From NCBI GenBank assembly GCA_016200745.1, contig JACQEF010000358.1, forward strand, positions 1-5,031: a DNA stretch of 5,031 nt, given 5' to 3'. The notes below the pieces were generated by a model. That model saw nothing but the letters and a program-made list of their open reading frames with translations, ran no database searches and was not told the DNA's origin. Source of the DNA: Chloroflexota bacterium. GTDB lineage: Bacteria; Chloroflexota; Limnocylindria; Limnocylindrales; CSP1-4. Position 1 is the first letter of the stretch; every line of letters begins with the position of its first letter. Shown piece after piece: positions 1-5,031 of the stretch. A program made the position numbers and the translations under genes.

Positions 1-371
1 CCCTGGTGGATCATGATCCGGCTGTTCGGGAGCGCGTACCGCTTGCCCTTGGCGCCCGCGGCCAGGAGGACCCCCGCCATCGACGCGGCCATGCCGATGC
101 AGATGGTGCTGACCGGCGCGCGCAGGTATTGCATGGTGTCGTAGATGGCCAGGCCGGAGTTGACCACGCCGCCCGGCGAGTTGATGTACAGGCTGATGTC
201 CTTCTCCGGGTCCTCGGAATCGAGGAACAGGAGCTGGGCGATGATCAGGTTCGCCAGGTGATCCTCGATCGCGTCGCCGAGGAAGACGATCCGCTCCTTC
301 AGCAGCCGGGAGTAGATGTCGTAGGCGCGCTCCCCCCGGCTGGAGGACTCGATGACCATCGGAACGAGCAT
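1..371 (-). CDS. clpP: ATP-dependent Clp protease proteolytic subunit ClpP (C-terminal part beyond window)
   Basis: This is the serine peptidase subunit of the cytoplasmic Clp protease, which forms a double heptameric barrel fed by ClpX, ClpA or ClpC unfoldases and degrades tagged or misfolded proteins. From the ATG at 371 there are 123 visible codons. The family hallmarks are clear: the YINSPGG oxyanion-hole region at residues 62-68, the nucleophile Ser97 in GMAASM, and the catalytic His122 in MIHQ. Both numbers match mature E. coli ClpP, so the start is well placed and there is no long propeptide. The catalytic Asp and the handle end lie beyond the left edge. An AGGAG site sits 8 bases before the ATG. 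The gene begins 53 bases after the tig stop, so co-transcription with tig is likely. Whether clpX follows cannot be seen. Identification is essentially certain. Confidence 0.95.
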   Translation of the reverse strand, partial: MLVPMVIESSSRGERAYDIYSRLLKERIVFLGDAIEDHLANLIIAQLLFLDSEDPEKDISLYINSPGGVVNSGLAIYDTMQYLRAPVSTICIGMAASMAGVLLAAGAKGKRYALPNSRIMIHQ

Positions 372-379
372 GCTTGGAA

Positions 380-384
380 CTCCT
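380..384 (-). promoter_or_regulatory. Ribosome binding site of clpP
   Basis: On the minus strand AGGAG lies 8 bases before the clpP ATG at 371. It supports that start and contrasts with tig, which has no such site. Confidence 0.7.
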
Positions 385-424
385 GGTGTGCGATGTGCGG
401 CGTGGTGGCGTTGGCCGGTCGCGA

Positions 425-1593
425 TCAGCCCGCGGGCGCCGGTGCGTCCTCGAGAATCGCCTCCGGCTCGGTGACTCCGACGGTGGCGTCGGCGGCCGCT
501 TGATCCCCTTCCGTGGCCGAACCCGGCCGGTCCTCGAGGTGTGGCAGCGCCGGATGCTCCGGGTGCGCCGCCAGCCACTCGTCGACCAGACCCTCGACGA
601 CCCGGGTCCGCCGGAGCGTGCTCCGGATGTACGAGCGCACTCGTCGTGCATCACCTCGACCTCCTGCTCCACGAGGATCTCGGGCAGGTCGAGCGTGGCG
701 TTGGCGACGGCGTAGTCGATGATCCGGTCGGCGAACGTGTGACGCGCACGGTCGAGGGCGTTGCGCTGGAGGCGCGTCCGGACGTCGGCCCGCAGGGCGG
801 CGACATCCGCGAAGTCGCCGAGGGTCTTGACGAAGTCGTCGTCGAGCTCCGGCTGCACCTTCTCGCGAAGCTCACGGAGCTCGACCTCGAAATGCGCCGG
901 CTTCCCGGCGAGCTCGGTCTCCGGGTAGTCGTCTGGAAAGGTGATGTCGAAGCCCTTCCTGCCGCCGACTTCGAGCCCGACCAGGTTGGCCTCGAAGCCC
1001 GGGATCAGACGCTCCTGTCCCAGGATCAGCGGCATCCGCTCGGAGCTGCCGCCCTCGAACGGCTCGCCGTCGCGCGTCCCGGTGAACGAGATGACCGCGT
1101 AATCGCCGTCGCGGGCGCCACGGTCTTCGACGGCCGCGAGGGTCGCGTTCTGGTCGCGCAGCTCCTCGATGACCTGGTCGACCTTGGCGTCGTCGATCGT
1201 GTCGATCTCGGGCCGGAAGTTGAACTGCTTGTAGTCGCCGAGGGCGACCTCCGGACGGACCTGGACGGTCGCCTTGAACACGAGGGGCTTGCCCTCCTCG
1301 GCCTGGACGACCTCGACGTCGGCGTTGGCCAACGGCAGGATGTCCTGTTCGACGAGCGCCTGGCGGTACGAGCGCTCGACGAGATGCTCGACCGCGTCGT
1401 CGACGACGGCGCCGGGCCCGAGGTGGCGCTCGAGGAGGGGCCGCGGCGCCTTGCCCGGGCGGAACCCGGGGACGCGCGTGCGCTGCGACAGGTGACGGAC
1501 CGACTCGCCGATGGCCCGGGTCAGCTCTTCGGGTGGCAGCTCGATCTCGAGCACGATGGTGGAGTTGGGAGCGGGGGTGGAGGTGATCTGCAT
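425..1593 (-). CDS. tig: Trigger factor, interrupted by a frameshift and apparent internal deletion near 640
   Basis: Trigger factor is the ribosome-associated chaperone and peptidyl-prolyl isomerase that meets nascent chains at the exit tunnel. Translation from the ATG at 1593 gives 318 well-conserved residues down to base 640. The N-terminal ribosome-binding domain carries GFRPGKAP at 43-50, matching the GFRK loop that contacts L23. An FKBP-type isomerase domain spans about 158-242, including GQERLIPGFE at 192-201. The first C-domain helices follow, ending VEQEVEVMHDE. There the frame breaks. The genuine C-terminal end (RSYIRSTLRRTRVVEGLV, then an Ala/Glu-rich tail) lies in another frame, closed by TGA at 425-427. 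One added base, or 3n+1, would restore continuity. Against my recollection of E. coli Tig (432 residues), about 75-80 residues of the arms are also absent here. Without a shift the first frame stays open to the left window edge. The gene is followed by clpP. Family identity is certain; intactness is doubtful. Confidence 0.92.
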
Positions 1594-1602
1594 CGCCCGC
1601 GA

Positions 1603-1608
1603 AGTATA
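1603..1608 (-). promoter_or_regulatory. Candidate -10 box for a leaderless tig transcript
   Basis: The minus strand reads TATACT at 1608-1603, one base from the TATAAT consensus, and ends nine bases before the tig ATG. A start about seven bases downstream of the box would leave a leader of only a few bases. No Shine-Dalgarno-like sequence lies between the box and the ATG. No convincing -35 hexamer is visible 16-18 bases upstream. Leaderless genes with a TANNNT box at this distance are common in high-GC lineages, but transcription here is inferred. Confidence 0.5.
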
Positions 1609-1663
1609 GGGCCGGGTGCCTGACCGGGCCGGAGCCGTGGGCGTGCCCGGCCTGGTTCACGCG

Positions 1664-1751
1664 TGGTAGGCGAGAGAGGGGTCGAACCTCCACGCCGCTT
1701 TCGCGGCACCGGCTCCTAAGGCCGGCGCGTCTGCCGTTCCGCCACTCGCCC
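1664..1751 (-). tRNA. tRNA-Leu, anticodon UAG
   Basis: This is a complete leucine tRNA reading CUA and related CUN codons. On the minus strand the acceptor stem GGGCGAG (1751-1745) pairs with CTCGCCT (1674-1668) with one G-U wobble at the end. The D arm contains GGCGGAACGGCAGACGC, typical of leucine tRNAs. The anticodon stem CCGGC/GCCGG encloses the loop CTTAGGA, with TAG at 1718-1716. The class II variable arm is a 5-bp stem (GCCGC/GCGGC) with a GAAA loop. The T arm is GGAGG-TTCGACC-CCTCT. Discriminator A is at 1667, and the CCA end is encoded at 1666-1664. The body is 85 bases, 88 with CCA. It lies 70 bases upstream of tig on the same strand. Confidence 0.97.
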
Positions 1752-1759
1752 GTGCCGGG

Positions 1760-1765
1760 AGTCTA
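1760..1765 (-). promoter_or_regulatory. Possible -10 box of the tRNA-Leu gene
   Basis: The minus strand reads TAGACT at 1765-1760, ending eight bases before the mature tRNA 5' end. That would put transcription start almost at the tRNA. The hexamer 17 bases upstream (GATCAC, 1788-1783) is a poor -35 match. This is a weak candidate, offered because the hairpin behind mmsA implies the tRNA needs its own promoter. Confidence 0.25.
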
Positions 1766-1794
1766 GCGCGCGAATCCGGGCCGTGATCCTCGGA

Positions 1795-1812
1795 GGCCGG
1801 CGACTTCCGGCC
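1795..1812. repeat. Short 6-bp inverted repeat between mmsA and tRNA-Leu
   Basis: GGCCGG (1795-1800) and CCGGCC (1807-1812) can pair around a 6-base loop. It lies just beyond the stronger 11-bp hairpin in the mmsA trailer and could be a second fold in the same 3' end. In such GC-rich sequence it may be coincidental. Confidence 0.3.
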
Positions 1813-1820
1813 GACATCAC

Positions 1821-1848
1821 AGGAGGCCGGTCCCGCGACCGGCCTCCT
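1821..1848 (-). terminator. Hairpin terminator candidate downstream of mmsA
   Basis: AGGAGGCCGGT (1821-1831) and ACCGGCCTCCT (1838-1848) form a perfect 11-bp stem with a 6-base loop CCCGCG. It starts 20 bases after the mmsA stop codon, between mmsA and tRNA-Leu, where a transcript end is expected. No T run follows on the minus strand, so it is not a canonical intrinsic terminator. U-less hairpins are proposed to terminate or protect 3' ends in high-GC bacteria. The palindrome would fold on either strand. Confidence 0.55.
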
Positions 1849-1868
1849 GCCTGCACGCCCTGGAAGGG

Positions 1869-3407
1869 CTAGCTGTTGCTGGGGAACACCAGGCTGAGCG
1901 CCGCCCGGCGGCCTGGCTCCGGCCAGCGGACCGTGACCTCCTTCTGGCGCGTGAAGAAGCGGAGGCCGTCCTCGCCGCGCATCGGGAGGTCGCCGAGCGC
2001 CGATTCCTTGGCGCCGCTGAAGCTGAGGTATCCGGCCGGGACCGGGATCGGCACGTTGACACCGATCATCGGCACCTCGACCTCGAGCTGGTATCGGCGG
2101 GCCGCGCCGCCGTCGGTCGTGAAGATGGCCGTGCCGTTCGCGTACTTGTGCGAGTTGACCAGGTTGATCGCCTCGTCGTACGTGGCCACCCGGACGATCC
2201 CGAGGACCGGCCCGAAGATCTCCTCGTTGTAGATGTCCATGCCCGGCTGGACGTGGTCGAACAGCGAGACCCCGAGGTAGAACCCGTCGGGATGCTCGGG
2301 ATGGACGAACGGCCGCCCGTCGACGACGAGCTCCGCGCCCTCCTCCACGCCGCGGTCGATCCACTTGATGATCGACTCGCGGTGCTCCTTCGTGTAGATC
2401 GGCCCCATGTCGACGCCCGGCTCCATGCCGGGGCCGACCTTCAGGCCGGCGATCCGCTCGAGCATCATCGGGCGCAGCTTGTCGGCGGTGTCGCCCACGG
2501 CGATGAGCAGCGTCTGGGCCATGCACCGCTCGCCGGCCGAGCCGTAGCCCGAGGCCACGGCCGCGTCGGCGGTCATCTCGAGGTCCGCGTCGGGCAGGAC
2601 GACCATCGCGTTCTTGGCGCTGGTGAACGCGCCGACGCGCTTGCCGCGCTTGGTGCCCTCTTCGTACACGTAGCGCCCGACGGCCGTCGAGCCCACGAAC
2701 TGGATGGCCTTGATGTCGGGGTGCTCGACGATCGCGGCGACGGCCTCGCGGCCACCGTAGACGACGCTGAGGATGCCGTCCGGCAGCCCGGCTTCCCTCC
2801 ACAGCTCGGCCTGGAGCTGGGTGGCGCCCGGCGTGTGCGACGACGGCTTGAGGATGACCGCGTTGCCAGCCGCGAGCGCGATCGGCAGGATCCACATCGG
2901 GACCATGACCGGGAAGTTGAACGGCGTGATCGCGGCGACGACGCCGAGCGGCTGGCGCAGCGTCACGGCGTCGACGCCCGAAGCCACGTTCGGCGTGTTC
3001 ATGCCGGCCAGGTGCACCGGCAGGCCGCAGGCATATTCCACGGTTTCGATGCCACGGGTGACGCCGACGAACGCGTCGGCGAACGTCTTGCCGTGGTCGC
3101 GGACGATGAGGGCGGCGAGCTCCTCGCGGCGCTTCCAGGCCAGCTCGCGGAACGCGAACAGCACCTGGCTGCGGGCGATGAGCGGCATGTCGCGCCAGGC
3201 CGGGAAGGCGGCCTTGGCCGCCTCGACGGCTCGGTCGATCTCGGGCTTGCCGCCGCGCGGCACGCGGGCGATGACCTCGCCGGTGGCCGGATTGAAGACC
3301 GGGCCGGTGTGCTCGGGCAGGACCTCGACCGGCATGCCGCCGATCCAGTGCGAAAGAACGGGAACGGGCTGTCCGCCGGTCTCGACCGGGCGGGTTTCGA
3401 TGGTCAC
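1869..3407 (-). CDS. mmsA: CoA-acylating methylmalonate-semialdehyde dehydrogenase
   Basis: This 512-residue cytoplasmic enzyme of the aldehyde dehydrogenase superfamily oxidises methylmalonic or malonic semialdehyde with NAD and CoA to propionyl-CoA or acetyl-CoA, releasing carboxylate as CO2. The Rossmann domain shows PFNFP at 162-166 (oxyanion Asn164), LKPS at 186-189 and FVGS at 237-240. The nucleophile is Cys295 in GERCM. Preceding Arg294 and Arg118 in TRGIETVEYA match the two arginines that bind the substrate carboxylate in this subfamily. The usual ALDH general-base ELGGK motif is replaced by TSAKNAM, as expected for CoA-dependent members. NEEIFGP is at 394-400, and the end is MMSDH-like (GDLPMRGEDGLRFFTR). 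I chose GTG at 3407 because AAGGAGG lies 5 bases upstream; a longer GTG start at 3470 adds a low-complexity extension with no such site. It follows the dihydropyrimidine dehydrogenase by 79 bases, which points to beta-alanine and beta-aminoisobutyrate disposal. Valine or inositol catabolism (iolA-like) remains possible. Confidence 0.92.
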   Translation of the reverse strand: MTIETRPVETGGQPVPVLSHWIGGMPVEVLPEHTGPVFNPATGEVIARVPRGGKPEIDRAVEAAKAAFPAWRDMPLIARSQVLFAFRELAWKRREELAALIVRDHGKTFADAFVGVTRGIETVEYACGLPVHLAGMNTPNVASGVDAVTLRQPLGVVAAITPFNFPVMVPMWILPIALAAGNAVILKPSSHTPGATQLQAELWREAGLPDGILSVVYGGREAVAAIVEHPDIKAIQFVGSTAVGRYVYEEGTKRGKRVGAFTSAKNAMVVLPDADLEMTADAAVASGYGSAGERCMAQTLLIAVGDTADKLRPMMLERIAGLKVGPGMEPGVDMGPIYTKEHRESIIKWIDRGVEEGAELVVDGRPFVHPEHPDGFYLGVSLFDHVQPGMDIYNEEIFGPVLGIVRVATYDEAINLVNSHKYANGTAIFTTDGGAARRYQLEVEVPMIGVNVPIPVPAGYLSFSGAKESALGDLPMRGEDGLRFFTRQKEVTVRWPEPGRRAALSLVFPSNS

Positions 3408-3412
3408 GGAAA

Positions 3413-3419
3413 CCTCCTT
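3413..3419 (-). promoter_or_regulatory. Strong ribosome binding site deciding the mmsA start
   Basis: The minus strand reads AAGGAGG at 3419-3413, five bases before GTG at 3407. It is a near-complete match to the anti-Shine-Dalgarno sequence and is the reason for rejecting the in-frame GTG at 3470. Confidence 0.8.
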
Positions 3420-3444
3420 CGACGCGCGGCCGGTTGCGACGATC

Positions 3445-3468
3445 GACGCGGCGGCCGCCGGCCGCGTC
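3445..3468. repeat. 8-bp hairpin in the dihydropyrimidine dehydrogenase-mmsA gap
   Basis: GACGCGGC (3445-3452) and GCCGCGTC (3461-3468) pair perfectly around an 8-base loop. The stem lies between the stop at 3487 and the mmsA ribosome site at 3413-3419, leaving that site free. It could stabilise or attenuate the intercistronic mRNA. It also covers the alternative upstream mmsA start, which fits this stretch being untranslated. Confidence 0.4.
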
Positions 3469-3486
3469 ACCGCTGTGGTGTCGACT

Positions 3487-5031
3487 TCAGTGGACGGTCG
3501 CCGGTCCCTCCAGCTCGACCATCTGGATGCAGCCCTCGACCGGGCAGACGTACTGGCACAGGTGGCAGCCCACGCAGTAGTCGCCCTCGACGTGCAGCTT
3601 CGTGCTCCCGTTGGTCCCCTCCAGGCGGATGGCCTGGTGGGCGCCGTCGTTGCACGCCGTGTAGCACAGGTTGCAGTTGATGCAGCGGGTCTCGTCGATC
3701 TGGGCGAGGAGCCGGAACGACTGGTCGAGGTGACCCCAATCCGTCAGTGTCGGCAGCGCACGGCCGACCAGCTCGGCCGGGCTGTGGAGACCCTTGGCGC
3801 GAAGGTAGGTCGACAGGCCGTCGACGAGGTCGTCGATCATCCGGAAGCCGAAGTGCATCACGCTCGTGCCGACCTGCACCGTGGTGGCGCCGACGAGCAG
3901 GAACTCGACCGCGTCGTGCCAGTCCGCCACGCCGCCGATGCCGGATACCGGGAGCCGGACGTCCGGATCGGACGCGACCGCCGACACCATGTTCAGGGCG
4001 ATCGGCTTGACCGCCGGGCCCGAGTAGCCGCCATGGCTGCCCTTGCCACGGACGTCGGGGACCGGCGCCCAGCTGTCGAGGTCCACGCCGATGAGCGAGC
4101 TGATCGTGTTGATCAGGGCGATCCCGTCGGCCCTCGCCGCCCGCGCCGCCCGTGCCGGCTTGCGGATGTCGGTCACGTTGGGCGTCAGCTTCACGAGCAC
4201 GGGGACGGTCGCCTTCTCCATCACCCATTCGGTGATCATCTGGACGTACTCGGGGACCTGGCCGACCGCGGCACCCATCCCCCGCTCGCTCATGCCGTGC
4301 GGGCAGCCGAAGTTGAGCTCGATACCGTCGGCGCCCGTGTCGTTGACCCGCTTGACGTAGTCGTACCAGGTCTCGGGTTTCGCCTCGACCATCAGCGAGA
4401 CGACGACGGCCTGGTTGGGATAGCGCCGCTTGACGTCGGCGATCTCGGCCAGGTTGACCTCGACCGGGCGGTCGCTGATGAGCTCGATGTTGGAAAGGCC
4501 GACGATCCGCCGGCCGCCCAGGTCGAGCGCCCCGAGCCGCGACGTGACGTTCCGGATCGGCTCGCCGATCGTCTTCCAGACCACCCCGCCCCAGCCCGCG
4601 TCGAAGGCGCGGGCGACCATCTCGCCCGTGTTCGAGATCGGGCAGCTCGCCAGCCAGAACGGGTTCGGGCTGCGGATACCGGCGAGATCGGTGAACAGGT
4701 CCACGCCGGGAACTGTGGCGTCGGTCGGGCGGATGGACACGATCCGCGAGTCGAGGCCGAACGCGTCGACGATCGAGCGCGCGGCCAGCTTGCCGGCCTG
4801 GACGGCGTTGACGACCTCGGCGCCGCCACTGGTGATGTCGCCGATCGCCCAGACCTTCGGATTGGTGGTGCGTCCCGTCGACGGATCGACGACGGCGACC
4901 CCGTCCCGGACGTCGATGCCGAGCGAGGCGAGCAGCCCGGACGGTGCCGCCTGCCCCACCGCGCGGACGACCGTGTCGAGGGCGATGTCGAAGCGCGAGC
5001 CCTCGACCCGTTCCGGTCGCCGCCGGCCGGA
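3487..5031 (-). CDS. Dihydropyrimidine dehydrogenase, PreT-PreA fusion (N-terminal part beyond window)
   Basis: This enzyme reduces uracil and thymine to their 5,6-dihydro forms, the first step of reductive pyrimidine breakdown. The frame is open from the right edge to TGA at 3487-3489 (514 visible codons). The first 90 or so codons are the end of a PreT-like FAD/NAD(P)H domain, with VWAIGDITSGG at 4854-4822. After a short linker the PreA-like FMN barrel begins at GVDLFTDLAGIRSPNPFWLAS (GVDLF at 4704). It carries KTIGEP, SNIELI, NFGCPHGM (catalytic Cys codon 4305-4303), KLTPN and the FMN-phosphate region GIGG. The C-terminal end holds two [4Fe-4S] motifs, CINCNLCYTAC from 3684 and CVGCHLCQYVCP from 3576. 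The domain order matches eukaryotic DPYD; E. coli PreT and PreA are separate proteins. No internal start with a ribosome site is visible at the junction. The mmsA gene follows, consistent with one catabolic operon. Confidence 0.92.
   Translation of the reverse strand, partial: SGRRRPERVEGSRFDIALDTVVRAVGQAAPSGLLASLGIDVRDGVAVVDPSTGRTTNPKVWAIGDITSGGAEVVNAVQAGKLAARSIVDAFGLDSRIVSIRPTDATVPGVDLFTDLAGIRSPNPFWLASCPISNTGEMVARAFDAGWGGVVWKTIGEPIRNVTSRLGALDLGGRRIVGLSNIELISDRPVEVNLAEIADVKRRYPNQAVVVSLMVEAKPETWYDYVKRVNDTGADGIELNFGCPHGMSERGMGAAVGQVPEYVQMITEWVMEKATVPVLVKLTPNVTDIRKPARAARAARADGIALINTISSLIGVDLDSWAPVPDVRGKGSHGGYSGPAVKPIALNMVSAVASDPDVRLPVSGIGGVADWHDAVEFLLVGATTVQVGTSVMHFGFRMIDDLVDGLSTYLRAKGLHSPAELVGRALPTLTDWGHLDQSFRLLAQIDETRCINCNLCYTACNDGAHQAIRLEGTNGSTKLHVEGDYCVGCHLCQYVCPVEGCIQMVELEGPATVH

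Noticed and set aside
630..650. Programmed ribosomal frameshift in tig
   Set aside because: The sequence around the break (GAC GAG TGC GCT) has no slippery heptamer or run and no evident stimulatory structure. The missing arm residues also would not be recovered by a shift.
541..1623. Long open frame on the plus strand across tig
   Set aside because: It is antisense to the conserved trigger factor reading. It is low-complexity in Asp, Val, Gly and Leu, as expected from codon bias in GC-rich DNA, and shows no recognisable domain.
1610..1652. 7-bp inverted repeat (GGCCGGG/CCCGGCC) between tRNA-Leu and tig as a terminator
   Set aside because: The loop is 29 bases, there is no T run, and matches of this size arise easily in such GC-rich sequence.
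872..1693. Minus-strand open frame overlapping tig and part of the tRNA
   Set aside because: It is the frame next to trigger factor, begins inside the tRNA-Leu gene, and is Arg/Pro-rich without family resemblance. The conserved protein is read from 1593.
2601..2650. Loss of the ALDH general-base glutamate in mmsA as an inactivating change
   Set aside because: CoA-acylating methylmalonate-semialdehyde dehydrogenases normally lack the ELGGK glutamate. The catalytic Cys and both substrate arginines are present.
3408..3470. Upstream GTG at 3470 as the mmsA start
   Set aside because: It would add 21 residues absent from the family's usual N-terminus. It has no ribosome site and overlaps the intercistronic hairpin, whereas AAGGAGG precedes the GTG at 3407.
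2148..3680. A 510-codon open frame on the plus strand across mmsA and the end of the dehydrogenase
   Set aside because: It is a shadow of minus-strand codon use, rich in Arg, Asp, His and Gly, with no motif, and it crosses two real genes.
4698..4745. Separate preA start inside the fused frame
   Set aside because: Only two GTG codons occur near the junction, neither with a Shine-Dalgarno sequence upstream, and there is no stop between the two domains.

Overview
The window is a compact, GC-rich stretch of bacterial chromosome. Every supportable gene lies on the minus strand, so transcription runs from high to low coordinates. Strong G/C preference at third codon positions, GTG starts and the gene set suggest a high-GC soil or freshwater lineage such as Chloroflexota or Actinomycetota. 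This is an inference; there is no rRNA or lineage-specific marker here.

Right half (about 1869-5031): a pyrimidine-degradation module. It begins with the 3' part of a dihydropyrimidine dehydrogenase. The end of a PreT-like flavin/NAD(P)H domain is fused in one reading frame to a complete PreA-like FMN and double-[4Fe-4S] domain, the order seen in eukaryotic DPYD. The gene enters from the right edge, so its start is not visible. After a 79-base gap containing an 8-bp hairpin comes a CoA-acylating methylmalonate-semialdehyde dehydrogenase (mmsA), started by GTG behind a strong AAGGAGG site. The two enzymes fit the ends of the reductive pathway: uracil/thymine to dihydropyrimidines first, and malonic or methylmalonic semialdehyde to acetyl-CoA or propionyl-CoA last. 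The middle steps (dihydropyrimidinase, beta-ureidopropionase, transaminase) are not in the window.

Middle (1664-1868): a perfect 11-bp hairpin follows mmsA and may end that transcript. Then comes a complete tRNA-Leu(UAG) with a long variable arm and an encoded CCA end.

Left half (1-1608): the housekeeping protein-quality-control pair tig (trigger factor) then clpP, in the widely conserved order. tig has a TATACT box nine bases before its ATG and no Shine-Dalgarno site, which suggests a leaderless or nearly leaderless mRNA. clpP has a normal AGGAG site and runs off the left edge after its catalytic Ser and His.

The most notable observation is that tig is broken as written. Its conserved frame is lost near base 640. 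The C-terminal end continues in another frame, and about 75-80 residues of the usual C-terminal arm domain appear to be missing at that junction. This could be a real lesion or an assembly error. I found no CRISPR array, insertion sequence, phage gene or clearly new system. The window is otherwise ordinary chromosomal sequence.
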